Positions 12,589 to 21,176 of a stretch of DNA of 64,000 bases are shown one piece after another. The notes below the pieces were generated by a model. It saw only the letters and a list, made by a program, of their open reading frames with translations, did not search any database and had not been told where the DNA came from. A program made the position numbers and the translations under genes. Source of the stretch: Erythrobacter colymbi (GTDB lineage: Bacteria > Pseudomonadota > Alphaproteobacteria > Sphingomonadales > Sphingomonadaceae); NCBI RefSeq assembly GCF_002155685.1, contig NZ_MUYK01000002.1, positions 639,288-703,287 on the forward strand. Reading direction: 5' to 3'. How positions within the stretch are numbered: the first letter of the stretch is position 1; every line of letters starts with the position of its first letter.

Positions 12589-13638
12589 TCATCCTTTGCG
12601 CTTCAGAAGGTCGAGGCTGCTGTGCTGGTGCGCGAGCGCGCAGGCCCCGCGCGCCATCGACAGGAAGTTCGCGTCGCCCCGCTCGGTGCGCACCACGAAG
12701 GCGCTGCTGAACACCGCGGTCGAGACCCCGTGGAGCGCGCCGAGGACATAGTCGTCCCAGATCGCCTCCCGCGTCAGCGGCACGCCGCGGGCGGTCATGG
12801 CGGCGCAGTAGAGATCGAGCAGTTCGCTCTCGGCCTCGCGTCGCAGCGTGTCGCCGATCCCGCAGCCGAGGAAGTAGCCGATATCGGTGAGGCCGTTGCC
12901 GATTGTGAGCGTCTGCCAGTCGAGCACCGCAATGGGTTCCGCCCCGCCCCTGATATCGAACAGCACATTGTCCAGCCGGAAGTCGCCGTGGACGAGGCTG
13001 ACGGGCGCGTCATGCTGGCGGTCGGTGGCAGCGGTGATTGCCGCCAGCTCCTCGCACAGCGCCATGAATTCGGGTTCGAGCACGCCCGCATAGCGCTCGC
13101 GGAAGATCGCCTGCGCCTGCGGATAGAGTGCCTTCACCTGGGCATTGGCGGCGGGATTGGGCTGGAGCCAGTCGAGCCCGAGGATCGCTTCATTGCGCCA
13201 CCCCGGCGCATGGAGCGCGGCGGCCTGCTCGACCACCAGCCGCGCCTCGGCGAGGGTGCAGCCCGCCAGCTGGTTGCCGCCCCGCGCCGGGCCGAGGTCC
13301 TCGAACAGCAGCACGAAGCTCGCGCCGTCCTCGGCGATCTCGGCGACGTGGGTGCGCGGCGTGCGGACCGGGAGCTGCGGCGCGATATCGCGGTAGAAGC
13401 GCACCTCCTTGGCATAGAGCCCGAGCATCGCGGCGGTCGCGCGGCTGGTGGGATCGGCGGCGGCGAACTTGCCCGCGAGCGTTACCGTCTCCTCGCCAAA
13501 ATCCAGCGTGAAGCGCACCGAATCGCCCACTTGCCCGGTGCCGATCGGCTCCCAGCGCCACGCGTCCGGCACGCGGCCGAGAACCGCCTGCCACCAGTCA
13601 TCGGTGATTGTATCCGGATGCGCCGGAAATCCGTCCAT
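12589..13638 (-). CDS. APH/ecdysteroid-kinase-like phosphotransferase
   Basis: 349 residues from the ATG at 13638, preferred over an upstream start because GGAGAGGG lies just before it and the fold begins there. The protein-kinase-like (aminoglycoside phosphotransferase) fold shows the catalytic loop SLVHGDFRLDNVLF (HGDxxxxN) and the metal site as IAVLDWQ. It phosphorylates a small molecule, unidentified. It is coupled to the CrtC-like gene downstream; this pairing suggests a shared lipid- or terpenoid-like substrate, which is inference. Confidence 0.88.
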   Translation of the reverse strand: MDGFPAHPDTITDDWWQAVLGRVPDAWRWEPIGTGQVGDSVRFTLDFGEETVTLAGKFAAADPTSRATAAMLGLYAKEVRFYRDIAPQLPVRTPRTHVAEIAEDGASFVLLFEDLGPARGGNQLAGCTLAEARLVVEQAAALHAPGWRNEAILGLDWLQPNPAANAQVKALYPQAQAIFRERYAGVLEPEFMALCEELAAITAATDRQHDAPVSLVHGDFRLDNVLFDIRGGAEPIAVLDWQTLTIGNGLTDIGYFLGCGIGDTLRREAESELLDLYCAAMTARGVPLTREAIWDDYVLGALHGVSTAVFSSAFVVRTERGDANFLSMARGACALAHQHSSLDLLKRKG

Positions 13639-13726
13639 GTGTCCCTCTCCGCACACGAACGTAGCAGCGCCGCCCGTGCGGGCAACGGCCTTATTGAGAG
13701 GGAGGGGAATGGAGGAGAGCAGCAAG

Positions 13727-13757
13727 CGCCGCCCTGCCCGTCACAGGCAGAGCGGCG
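13727..13757 (-). terminator. Stem-loop downstream of ornithine decarboxylase
   Basis: CGCCGC-N-CTGCC, a 7-base loop, then GGCAG-N-GCGGCG forms a two-part stem ten bases beyond the decarboxylase stop. It is a probable terminator for the minus-strand decarboxylase transcript. Confidence 0.55.
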
Positions 13758-13766
13758 ATAGCTGGA

Positions 13767-14972
13767 TCAGCGCAAGCTGACGACGTTGTCGGTCGCCTCG
13801 CGCACGCGGGTGCCGTTGAACAGGCTCATCATCGGCTCGTCCTGCACGGTCACAGCGACCGCGTTGCCGTAGCCGTTGAAGCCGGTCTTCATCGCCGCGC
13901 CGTAAGCGCCGAGCATCCCGATCTCGATATAGTCACCGGCCTGGATGTCGGCGGGGAGCGCGAAGGGCCCCTTCATGTAGTCCGCATCGTCACAGGTCGG
14001 GCCGTAGAAGGCGAAATCCGCCTCCTCCTCGATCAGGTCGTCCTCGAGCGCGCGCACGGGGAAGCGCCATGCGACATGGGCCGCATCGTAGAGAGCGCCA
14101 TAGGCACCATCATTGATGTAGAGCTCCTCGCCGCGGCGCTTGTTCACCTGCACGATCATCGAGGAATACTCGGCCGACAGCGCGCGGCCGGGTTCGCACC
14201 ACAGCTCGGCATTGTAGGCGATCGGCAGGCTTTCGAAGTGCTTGGCGATGATCGCGAAGTAATCTTCCATCGGCGGCGGCTCGAGCCCCGGATAGGCGCT
14301 CGGGAAGCCCCCGCCCACGTCGATCATGTCGATCACGACCGAAGCCTCGGCAATCGCCGCACGGGTGCGGTCCAGCGCCTGCACGAAGGCGAACGGCGTC
14401 ATCGCCTGGCTGCCGACATGGAAGCACACGCCCAGCCAGTCGCAATGCTGGCGGGCCTGCTGGAGCAGCTGCGGCGCTTCGATCAGGTCGCAGCCGAACT
14501 TGCTGGCCAGCGACAGCTCCGAATACTCGCTCGACACGCGCAGGCGCACGCACAGACGCAGGTCGCGCGGGGCCTCGCCCGTCGCGCGGTTGCGGCAGGC
14601 GTCGATGATCTTCTCCAGCTCCTCGTAGGTGTCGAGGCTGAAGGTGCGCACGCCGTGCTCGAAATAGGCTTCGCTGATCGCCGCGGGGGTCTTCACCGGA
14701 TGCATGAAGCACAGCACGGCCTGCGGCAGGATGCCGCGCACCAGCCGGACCTCGGTGATCGAGGCGACATCGAAATGGGTCACGCCCGAATCCCACAGGA
14801 CCTGGATGAGGTCCGGCGCGGGGTTGGCCTTGACCGCATAGAGCACCTTGCCCGGAAACTTCTCGACGAAGAAACGGGCGGCGCGCCGCGCGGCGTGCGG
14901 GCGGTTGAGGATGACGGGTTCGTCCGGACGGAGGTCGCGGACTACAGCCAGTGCGTCAGGATAGATGTGCAA
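13767..14972 (-). CDS. Ornithine/lysine decarboxylase, fold III PLP type
   Basis: Group IV (alanine racemase-fold) decarboxylase that makes putrescine (or cadaverine) from ornithine (or lysine). The PLP lysine is Lys48 in VLYAVKANP. The C-terminal YGPTCDDADYM supplies the catalytic Cys and substrate Asp. GVCFHVGSQ, DVGGGFPSAYP and CEPGRALS are PLP-phosphate and barrel motifs. I place the start at a TTG at 14972 (401 residues, family length). The frame stays open to an ATG at 15089, but that extension looks non-conserved. It supplies the putrescine needed by the two carboxyspermidine genes at 16.8-21.1 kb. Confidence 0.92.
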   Translation of the reverse strand: MHIYPDALAVVRDLRPDEPVILNRPHAARRAARFFVEKFPGKVLYAVKANPAPDLIQVLWDSGVTHFDVASITEVRLVRGILPQAVLCFMHPVKTPAAISEAYFEHGVRTFSLDTYEELEKIIDACRNRATGEAPRDLRLCVRLRVSSEYSELSLASKFGCDLIEAPQLLQQARQHCDWLGVCFHVGSQAMTPFAFVQALDRTRAAIAEASVVIDMIDVGGGFPSAYPGLEPPPMEDYFAIIAKHFESLPIAYNAELWCEPGRALSAEYSSMIVQVNKRRGEELYINDGAYGALYDAAHVAWRFPVRALEDDLIEEEADFAFYGPTCDDADYMKGPFALPADIQAGDYIEIGMLGAYGAAMKTGFNGYGNAVAVTVQDEPMMSLFNGTRVREATDNVVSLR

Positions 14973-15200
14973 CTCAAGGGACCCCCAAAACGGCTCTGTT
15001 GAACCATAAAACGACAAGCTGCCTTGCGGTTTGGAAGTCCCCTTGGGGCAGCGGAAGCGCGCAGATAGGGCTTTGGGGGGGGAATGCAAACGAAAAATGC
15101 ACCCCGCGCGGGCGAAATGTTACTTTTCGAAGACACCCCTGAAAAGACGACAGGAATGTGACGGAAAACACGCGGTTTTCCGCCCCATTCGCAGCCGGAA
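14973..15200 (-). promoter_or_regulatory. Leader region of the decarboxylase gene
   Basis: 228-base gap between the lemA gene and the decarboxylase. It is less GC-rich in its middle (15100-15175) than the surroundings and contains G-run and A-run tracts, as expected of a promoter. No riboswitch or protein-coding feature is recognised with confidence. Confidence 0.35.
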
Positions 15201-15740
15201 TCAGAAGCCGATGCGCGGCACCTGATCGACCGTTCCCTGCTCGCTCGCGTCGAGCCGGTGGAAATCGGCCTCGGCGAATCCGAGCATGTTCGCAAACAGC
15301 ACCGCCGGGAAGGATTCGCGCGCGGCATTGAAGCGGGCGACTGCCGCATTCAGCGCCCGGCGCGCGGCGGCCAGCTTGTCCTCGACATCGGCAAGCTCGC
15401 CCTGGAGCGACTGGAAGTTGGCCGAAGCCTTGAGGTCGGGATAGGCCTCGCCCAGCGCCAGCAGGTTGTCGAGCGCACCGCGCAGCTGCGCCTCGCCTCC
15501 CTGCCCGCGCGCCGCTGCATTGCGCGCCGCGATCACCGCTTCGAGTGTCTCGGATTCGTGGGTGGCATAGCCCTTCACCGTCTCGACCAGATTGGGAATG
15601 AGGTCGTGCCGCTGGCGCAGCTGCGCGTCGATATCGGCGACGCCCTGCCGCACGCTCTGCCTGAGGCCGACCAGCCGGTTGTAGATCCCGATCACCACCA
15701 GCAGCGCCACCCCGACGAACACCACAAGCACCCAAACCAT
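15201..15740 (-). CDS. lemA: LemA family protein
   Basis: 179 residues. A single N-terminal membrane helix (about 3-20) is followed by RQSVRQGVADIDAQLRQRHD, the LemA signature, and a long helical-bundle domain facing the periplasm or outside. The role is not established; LemA proteins often accompany DUF3137 or TPM-domain membrane proteins. The start may be the ATG at 15740 or the one at 15746; AGGTAAAGGGG just upstream fits either. It is divergent from the DUF3137 gene at 15808, with which it shares a short promoter region. Confidence 0.9.
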   Translation of the reverse strand: MVWVLVVFVGVALLVVIGIYNRLVGLRQSVRQGVADIDAQLRQRHDLIPNLVETVKGYATHESETLEAVIAARNAAARGQGGEAQLRGALDNLLALGEAYPDLKASANFQSLQGELADVEDKLAAARRALNAAVARFNAARESFPAVLFANMLGFAEADFHRLDASEQGTVDQVPRIGF

Positions 15741-15807
15741 ATGCATCCCCTTTACCTGAGCCGGATATTTGTGCTCACACTGGTTAAAGAATCGCGCGGG
15801 AGAGGCA

Positions 15808-16791
15808 ATGCGCACCGACATTGATGGCCTGATGACCGGTGGTCTGGCCGACTGGCTGGCCGGCCAGAATGAAATGCGCGAGAGCGCAAAGAAGCAGGCG
15901 ACCAGCCGCTGGGTGTGGTGCGCGGCGATCCTCATGCCGCTGCTCGCCTTCCTGTGGTTCAGCCCCGCCGCCGAAACCCCGATCGCGCCGATCGTGTCGC
16001 TGGGCGGGGTCGCGGGCGGCATCTGGTGGGGCTACCGCCCGATCTCGGCCGCGACGCAGGCGATCAAGGTCGGCATCAATTCCGCCATCGCCGCCAGCTA
16101 CGGCCTTGCCTATTCCCCCGAGGTCGAACCCGGCACCGAGTTCGAGGCCGCGCGCACCTATGGCCTGCTGCCTTCATACGACCGTTCGGACTTCGAGGAC
16201 CGCTGGTACGGCACGCTCGAGGGGCACGGCTTCGATCTCTACGAGGCGCATCTCGAGGAGGAGCGCGGGTCGGGCAAGAACCGCCGCTGGGTGACGGTGT
16301 TCCGCGGCCCGATCATCCGCATGGGCTTCGGCCGCCCGTTCCATTCGACCACCCTGCTCGAACGCGCGGGCAAGCACAGAAAGTGGCTGGGCCTTGGCGG
16401 GGCGAGCGATCACGTGAGCTTCGAGGGCCACCGGCTCGACCGCGTGGATCAGGTCCACCCCGCCTTTGCCGAAACCTTCGCGCTCTATTCCGACGATCAG
16501 GTCGAGGCGCGGGTGCTGGTCCACCCCTCCTATGTCGAACACCTGCTGCGGCTCGAGGATGCGTTCGAGGCGCGCGAGCTGCGGGCGCTGTTCATCGGCG
16601 GCGAGGTGATCATCGCGATCGAGGCGGGCAACCTGTTCGAAAGCGGCGGGATGGACGCCGCCGCCGACCGCGAGAAGGCCGAACGCGCCCAGCGCCAGTT
16701 CGGCGCGCTGGCGGGCCTGGCGCTCGCGATCAACCAGAACGAGCGCGGGCGGGTGATCGAACCCGGGCCGCAGTCGCGGGTCGATCTCTAG
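15808..16791 (+). CDS. DUF3137 domain membrane protein
   Basis: 327 residues from ATG 15808 (GGGAGAGG upstream). Two membrane helices lie at about 35-51 and 57-75, followed by a globular cytoplasmic DUF3137 domain (about 95-310) with the RSDFEDRWYG and LFSGGE-like (LFIGGEVIIAIE) elements. Function unknown, but the gene regularly sits beside lemA, as here, divergently. It ends 4 bases inside the convergent nspC stop region. Confidence 0.88.
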   Translation: MRTDIDGLMTGGLADWLAGQNEMRESAKKQATSRWVWCAAILMPLLAFLWFSPAAETPIAPIVSLGGVAGGIWWGYRPISAATQAIKVGINSAIAASYGLAYSPEVEPGTEFEAARTYGLLPSYDRSDFEDRWYGTLEGHGFDLYEAHLEEERGSGKNRRWVTVFRGPIIRMGFGRPFHSTTLLERAGKHRKWLGLGGASDHVSFEGHRLDRVDQVHPAFAETFALYSDDQVEARVLVHPSYVEHLLRLEDAFEARELRALFIGGEVIIAIEAGNLFESGGMDAAADREKAERAQRQFGALAGLALAINQNERGRVIEPGPQSRVDL

Positions 16792-17981
16792 CTCAGCCGG
16801 TCGCGGAAGTCTTCGTAGTCGAAGCGCTTGATGCAATCGAGCGCGTCGGTCTCGGAGTCCCACATCCAGATCGACGGCAGAGCGACGCCGTTGAAGGTGT
16901 TGGTCTTGACCATCGAATAATGCGCCTGATCGAGAAAGGCGAAACGCGCCCCCGGCTCGGCCGCGACGGGGAGGCGGTAGTCGCCGATCACGTCACCCGC
17001 GAGGCACGAGGGCCCGCCGAGGCGGATCGGGATCATGGCCTCGTCGGTCAGTTCGCCGAGCATCGCCGGACGGTAGGGCGCCTCGAGCACGTCGGGCATG
17101 TGGCAGGTGGCCGAGATGTCGGTGATGCCCACCGGCATTTCGTTGAAATGGGTGTCGAGCAGCGTGCCGACCAGAATCCCCGCATCGAGCGCCACCGCCT
17201 CGCCGGGTTCGAGGATGATCTGGCAGCCGGTGTCCTCGGCCGCGTCGCGCAGGAATTCGACCAGCTCCTCGCGCTGGTAATCGGCGCGGGTGATGTGGTG
17301 CCCGCCGCCCATGTTGATCCACTTGAGCTGGCCGAAATAGGGCTCGATCACGTCGAACACGCGGTCCCACGTGGCCTTCAGCGGCTCGAAATCCTGTTCG
17401 CACAGATTGTGGAAGTGGATCCCCTCGACCCCCTCCATGTGCTCCTCGGTGAGCTGGTCGAGCGGGAAGCCGAGGCGCGAGCCGGGGGCCGAGGGGTCAT
17501 ATTTCGCGACCTCGCCGGTCGCTACCTGCGGGTTGATGCGCAGGCCCACGCTGACCGGCGCGCCGTTCGCCGCCGCCTGTTCGAGGATCAGCCGGGCGCG
17601 CTGGTGCTGGTAGGGCGAGTTGAAGATCACGTGGTCGGAGAGGCGGCAGATCTCCTCGATCTCCTCGGGCTTGAAGGCGGCGGAATAGGTCGCGATCTCG
17701 CCGTCGTAGAACTCGCTCGCGAGGCGCGCTTCCCACAGGCCGCTGGTGGAGACGCCGTCGAGATACTCGCCGATGATCGGCGCGGCCGACCACATCGAGA
17801 AGGCCTTGAGCGCCGCGAACACCCTGATGTCCGCGCCATCGGCTGCGGCGGCATCGCGCACGGCGGCGAGCACCCGGCAATTGGCGCGCAGGCGTGCGGC
17901 ATCGACCACGAAAGCGGGGCTGTCGACGCGCGACAGGTCGAAATGGGCAAAGGCCCCGGGATCACCGGCCTTGGTCTGCAT
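16788..17981 (-). CDS. nspC: Carboxynorspermidine/carboxyspermidine decarboxylase
   Basis: 397-residue alanine racemase-fold PLP decarboxylase. PLP lysine Lys59 in FAALKAFSMW; TSGLWEARLA, GGGHHITR and LEPGEAV are family motifs; the catalytic Cys is in GGPSCLAGD. It removes CO2 from carboxyspermidine (or carboxynorspermidine), the last step of the aspartate-semialdehyde polyamine route. AGGAG precedes the ATG. The ATG overlaps the stop of the preceding DUF486 gene (TGATG), so it is the last gene of the five-gene operon that starts at 21054. Confidence 0.95.
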   Translation of the reverse strand: MQTKAGDPGAFAHFDLSRVDSPAFVVDAARLRANCRVLAAVRDAAAADGADIRVFAALKAFSMWSAAPIIGEYLDGVSTSGLWEARLASEFYDGEIATYSAAFKPEEIEEICRLSDHVIFNSPYQHQRARLILEQAAANGAPVSVGLRINPQVATGEVAKYDPSAPGSRLGFPLDQLTEEHMEGVEGIHFHNLCEQDFEPLKATWDRVFDVIEPYFGQLKWINMGGGHHITRADYQREELVEFLRDAAEDTGCQIILEPGEAVALDAGILVGTLLDTHFNEMPVGITDISATCHMPDVLEAPYRPAMLGELTDEAMIPIRLGGPSCLAGDVIGDYRLPVAAEPGARFAFLDQAHYSMVKTNTFNGVALPSIWMWDSETDALDCIKRFDYEDFRDRLS

Positions 17982-18331
17982 CAGCCGAAAGGACTCCTGA
18001 AAATCATGTAGGCGCCCCCGGCGATGAGGGCGAAACCGAGAATCTGGCTCACCGTCGGCGTCTCGCCGAACAGCGCCCACGCCACCAGAACGAAGGCCGC
18101 GAGAGATAGGACCTCCTGCATGGTCTTCAACTCGGGCAGCGAATAATGCGCGATACCGATGCGGTTGGCGGGCACGGCAAGGCAATATTCCAGCAGCGCG
18201 ATCCCCCAGGCAAGGCCGATCGCCGCCAGCATCCCGAGCGAGGGCTGCTTGAGGTGGTAATACCACGCGACGTTCATCACGATGCTCGACCCGGCCAGCA
18301 GCAGGATCGGCCAGAGCGCGGCGAGGCTCAC
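17981..18331 (-). CDS. DUF486 (DMT-like) small membrane protein
   Basis: 116 residues from a GTG at 18331 with GGGAG 8 bases upstream. It has four hydrophobic helices and the conserved AWYYHLKQPSLGM and LFGETPTVSQILGFALI segments of DUF486, related to small drug/metabolite exporters. The start overlaps the stop of the NHL lipoprotein gene (GTGA). Its position before nspC raises the possibility of a polyamine or precursor exporter, but this is inference. Confidence 0.88.
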   Translation of the reverse strand: MSLAALWPILLLAGSSIVMNVAWYYHLKQPSLGMLAAIGLAWGIALLEYCLAVPANRIGIAHYSLPELKTMQEVLSLAAFVLVAWALFGETPTVSQILGFALIAGGAYMIFRSPFG

Positions 18332-19299
18332 TTGGCGGCTCCCGTCGGCAGGGTCACGCGCACCACGCGCCCGCCATTGACGTCGGTGACATAGGCATGG
18401 CCCTTGCCGTCGAGCGCCAGGTCGTGCCCGAGGCTCGCGTCCTCGCCGGGCAGGCCGATGTCGAAGGAGGCCTCGACCTTCCCGTCCGCACTGTAGATGC
18501 GCAGGATCGCGCCGTTGCGGTCGGCCCCGTCGCGGCCCTCGACCGCAAGCAGCCGCCCGCCGCCCAGGGGCTTGATCGCGTAGGTGTGATTGCCCGCAGG
18601 CGAAGGCCAGCTGGCGACCTCCTTGCCCCCATGGTCGTAGACCGCGATCCGCGCATGCTCGCGGTCGGCGACGTAGATGTGCCGGTCGTCCACCGCGACC
18701 GCGTGCGCGACCTTGAAGTCGCCCCAGTCGCGGAGGAATGCGCCGTCGGGGGCGAACTCGGCGACGCGGGTGTTCACATAGCCGTCGGCGACCAGCACGC
18801 GGCCGGGCAGGAAGGCGACGTCGGCGGGACGGCCGAAATGGCTGGCGTCCTGCCTCGTCACCCCCTGCTCGCCCAGCGTCAGCTCGAGCGCGCCTTCGGG
18901 GGAGAAGCGCATCACCTGCTCGCGCGCCACATCGGTGATCCAGACCTTGCCATCCGGTGCGATCGAGATGCCGTGCGGCATGACGAACACCCCCGCCCCC
19001 CATTCCGCCAGCAGCTTGCCCTCGGGCGAGAACTTGAACACGGTGGGCTCGGGGATCGGCTCCTTGGGAAAGGGCTCGGCCCACTTGCGCCCGGCGCGGT
19101 GGAGCACCCAGACGTTGCCCTCACCGTCCACGTCGACGGCGCTGACCTCCCCGAACTTGGCGCCCGCCGGGATGGTCGGCCACCCGGCATCGACGGCGAG
19201 CTTGGGCACCTCCTCACGCGGCGGCGGCGCGGGATTGCAGGCGGCGAGCGCGAGCAGGATGGCGGCGCCCATGAAACCCGCCCGCTTTGTCTTCAACAT
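18328..19299 (-). CDS. NHL-repeat lipoprotein
   Basis: 323 residues. Lipoprotein signal with lipobox LALAAC (Cys21). The rest is a beta-propeller of NHL repeats (for example [20 protein letters not shown] and [12 protein letters not shown]), resembling peptidyl-alpha-hydroxyglycine alpha-amidating lyase-like proteins. It is periplasmic or outer-membrane anchored. Enzyme activity is not certain. It overlaps the macro-domain gene upstream by 7 bases and the DUF486 gene downstream by 4, so it is firmly within the polyamine operon. Confidence 0.9.
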   Translation of the reverse strand: MLKTKRAGFMGAAILLALAACNPAPPPREEVPKLAVDAGWPTIPAGAKFGEVSAVDVDGEGNVWVLHRAGRKWAEPFPKEPIPEPTVFKFSPEGKLLAEWGAGVFVMPHGISIAPDGKVWITDVAREQVMRFSPEGALELTLGEQGVTRQDASHFGRPADVAFLPGRVLVADGYVNTRVAEFAPDGAFLRDWGDFKVAHAVAVDDRHIYVADREHARIAVYDHGGKEVASWPSPAGNHTYAIKPLGGGRLLAVEGRDGADRNGAILRIYSADGKVEASFDIGLPGEDASLGHDLALDGKGHAYVTDVNGGRVVRVTLPTGAAK

Positions 19300-19838
19300 G
19301 CCCCGCTCTCCAGCGCCGCGCCGAAAGCCGACGCTGCCTCCGCATTGAAACAGACCAGCGCGATCCGGTCAAAATCCGCCGGGTGCGCGCGCATTTCGGC
19401 GACAACGGTTGCAACAGCCACGTCGGCCGCCGCGGCAAGCGGATAGCCGTAGATGCCGGTCGAGATCGCCGGAAAGCCGATGCTGCGCGCGCCGATCTCA
19501 CGGGCGCGGGTCAGCGCTTCCCGATAGCAGCTTGCGAGCTGATCCGGCTCGCCATTGGTGCCGCCGCGCCATACCGGACCGACCGTGTGGATGATGTGGC
19601 GCGCGGGCAGGCGGTAGCCCTTGGTGACCTTGGCCTGCCCGGTCTTGCATCCGCCCAAGAGGCGGCACTCATGGACAAGGTCCGGCCCCGCCGCGCGGTG
19701 GATCGCGCCGTCCACCCCGCCCCCGCCCAGCAGCGACGAATTGGCGGCGTTGACGATGGCATCGAAGGGCATCGTCACGATGTTGCCGGTGACGACCTCG
19801 ATCGTGGTGGAGCCGATCAGCAAGGCGTCAGAACCCAA
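19293..19838 (-). CDS. Macro domain protein (ADP-ribose binding / deacetylase type)
   Basis: 181-residue stand-alone macro domain. [35 protein letters not shown] and [12 protein letters not shown] are the ADP-ribose-binding loops of the MacroD-type class, which hydrolyse O-acetyl-ADP-ribose or mono-ADP-ribose on proteins. It is cytoplasmic. It overlaps the synthase gene upstream by 11 bases and the NHL gene downstream by 7. A NAD-metabolite hydrolase inside a polyamine operon is unexpected. Confidence 0.94.
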   Translation of the reverse strand: MGSDALLIGSTTIEVVTGNIVTMPFDAIVNAANSSLLGGGGVDGAIHRAAGPDLVHECRLLGGCKTGQAKVTKGYRLPARHIIHTVGPVWRGGTNGEPDQLASCYREALTRAREIGARSIGFPAISTGIYGYPLAAAADVAVATVVAEMRAHPADFDRIALVCFNAEAASAFGAALESGAC

Positions 19839-21054
19839 CCGGCCCCGGCAGCTCCTCCACGGTCCACGGCAGGCCGTGTGCGTTGAGCATCGCCATGAAG
19901 GGATCGGGGTCGAGCTGTTCGATGTTGAACACGCCCTCGCCCTGCCAATCGCCCTTCACCATCATCGCCGCGCCGATCATCGCAGGCACGCCGGTGGTGT
20001 AGCTCACGGCCTGATTGCCGGTCTCCTCATAGGCCGCTTCGTGCGAACAGATGTTCTTGATGTAGAACGTCTTCTCACCCGAGCCATCCAAGGCCTCGCC
20101 GGTCGCGATCACGCCGATGTTGGTGTTGCCCTTGGTGGTCTCGCCCAACGTCTCGGGCTTGGGGAGCACCGCGGCGAGGAATTGCAGGGGGATGATGTCC
20201 TTCCCCTGATAACGCACCGGCTCGATGCTCGTCATGCCGACGTTCTGGAGCACGGTGAGGTGCGTGATGTACTGGTCGCCGAAGGTCATCCAGAAGCGCG
20301 CGCGCTCGAGCTCGGGGACGAACTTGGCGAGGCTTTCCAGCTCCTCGTGATACATCAGGTACATGTTCTTCGGCCCGACGGCTTCGAAGTCGAAGGCGAC
20401 CTTGTTCGACATGGCGGGCGTCTCCACCCACTCCCCGTTTTCCCAGTGACGCGCCGGGGCGGTCACTTCGCGGATGTTGATTTCGGGGTTGAAGTTGGTC
20501 GCGAAGTGCTGGCCATGATCGCCGCCGTTGCAATCGAGGATGTCGAGCTGGCGGATGGTCTTCAGCTTGTGCTTCTTGAGCCACATGGTGAAGACGCTGG
20601 TGACGCCCGGATCGAAGCCCGAACCCAGCAGCGCCATCAGGCCAGCGTCCTTGTAGCGCTCCTGGTAGGCCCACTGCCATTTGTACTCGAACTTCGCCTC
20701 GTCCTTGGGTTCGTAATTGGCGGTGTCGAGGTAATCGACGCCCGCTTCGAGGCAGGCGTCCATGATCGGCAGGTCCTGATAGGGCAGCGCGAGGTTGACC
20801 ACGAGGCCCGCCCCGGTCTTGCGGATCAGGTTGACCATCGCCGGGACTTCCTCGGCGTCGATCTCGTAGGTGGCGATATCGCGCCCGCAGCGTTCCTTGA
20901 CGCTCTTGGCGATGGCGTCGCACTTCGATTTGGTGCGGCTGGCGAGGTGGATTTCGGGGAAGATGTCCGGGTTGAACGCCATCTTGTGGACGCAGACCGA
21001 GCTGACCCCGCCCGCACCAATGACAAGGACGGTGCTGGACTTTGCTGCCGACAT
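19828..21054 (-). CDS. Carboxynorspermidine/carboxyspermidine synthase (saccharopine dehydrogenase family)
   Basis: 408 residues from ATG 21054 (AAAGG upstream). N-terminal Rossmann motif [13 protein letters not shown] (residues 9-21), then the saccharopine dehydrogenase-type catalytic domain ([43 protein letters not shown]). It reductively condenses L-aspartate semialdehyde with putrescine (or diaminopropane) using NADPH. Together with nspC, last gene of the same operon, and the ornithine decarboxylase 5 kb away, it completes spermidine synthesis without S-adenosylmethionine. The frame extends upstream to 21159, over a palindromic element, which is not coding. Confidence 0.93.
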   Translation of the reverse strand: MSAAKSSTVLVIGAGGVSSVCVHKMAFNPDIFPEIHLASRTKSKCDAIAKSVKERCGRDIATYEIDAEEVPAMVNLIRKTGAGLVVNLALPYQDLPIMDACLEAGVDYLDTANYEPKDEAKFEYKWQWAYQERYKDAGLMALLGSGFDPGVTSVFTMWLKKHKLKTIRQLDILDCNGGDHGQHFATNFNPEINIREVTAPARHWENGEWVETPAMSNKVAFDFEAVGPKNMYLMYHEELESLAKFVPELERARFWMTFGDQYITHLTVLQNVGMTSIEPVRYQGKDIIPLQFLAAVLPKPETLGETTKGNTNIGVIATGEALDGSGEKTFYIKNICSHEAAYEETGNQAVSYTTGVPAMIGAAMMVKGDWQGEGVFNIEQLDPDPFMAMLNAHGLPWTVEELPGPVGF

Positions 21055-21096
21055 GATCAGAACCTTTCGTAATGCGAATCTTGCGCGCGCCTTAGA

Positions 21097-21142
21097 GCAT
21101 TGCCCCGAAAAGTGGGAACCGGTTTTCGGGACGGGGCAATGC
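21097..21142. repeat. Intergenic palindromic element
   Basis: Perfect 10-bp arms GCATTGCCCC (21097-21106) and GGGGCAATGC (21133-21142) enclose an imperfect inner dyad, CCGAAAA near the left arm and CCGGTTTTCGG near the right. The core GAAAAGTGGGAACCGGTTTTC resembles intergenic palindromes scattered in alphaproteobacterial genomes. It lies between two divergent genes. Only this copy was noticed in the window. Confidence 0.7.
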
Positions 21143-21176
21143 AACCGACAAACATCCAACGCAGCCGACGGGACAA

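Noticed and set aside
15915..18011. Open frame of 698 codons on the plus strand
   Set aside because: Covers the DUF3137 gene out of frame and nspC antisense; no motif.
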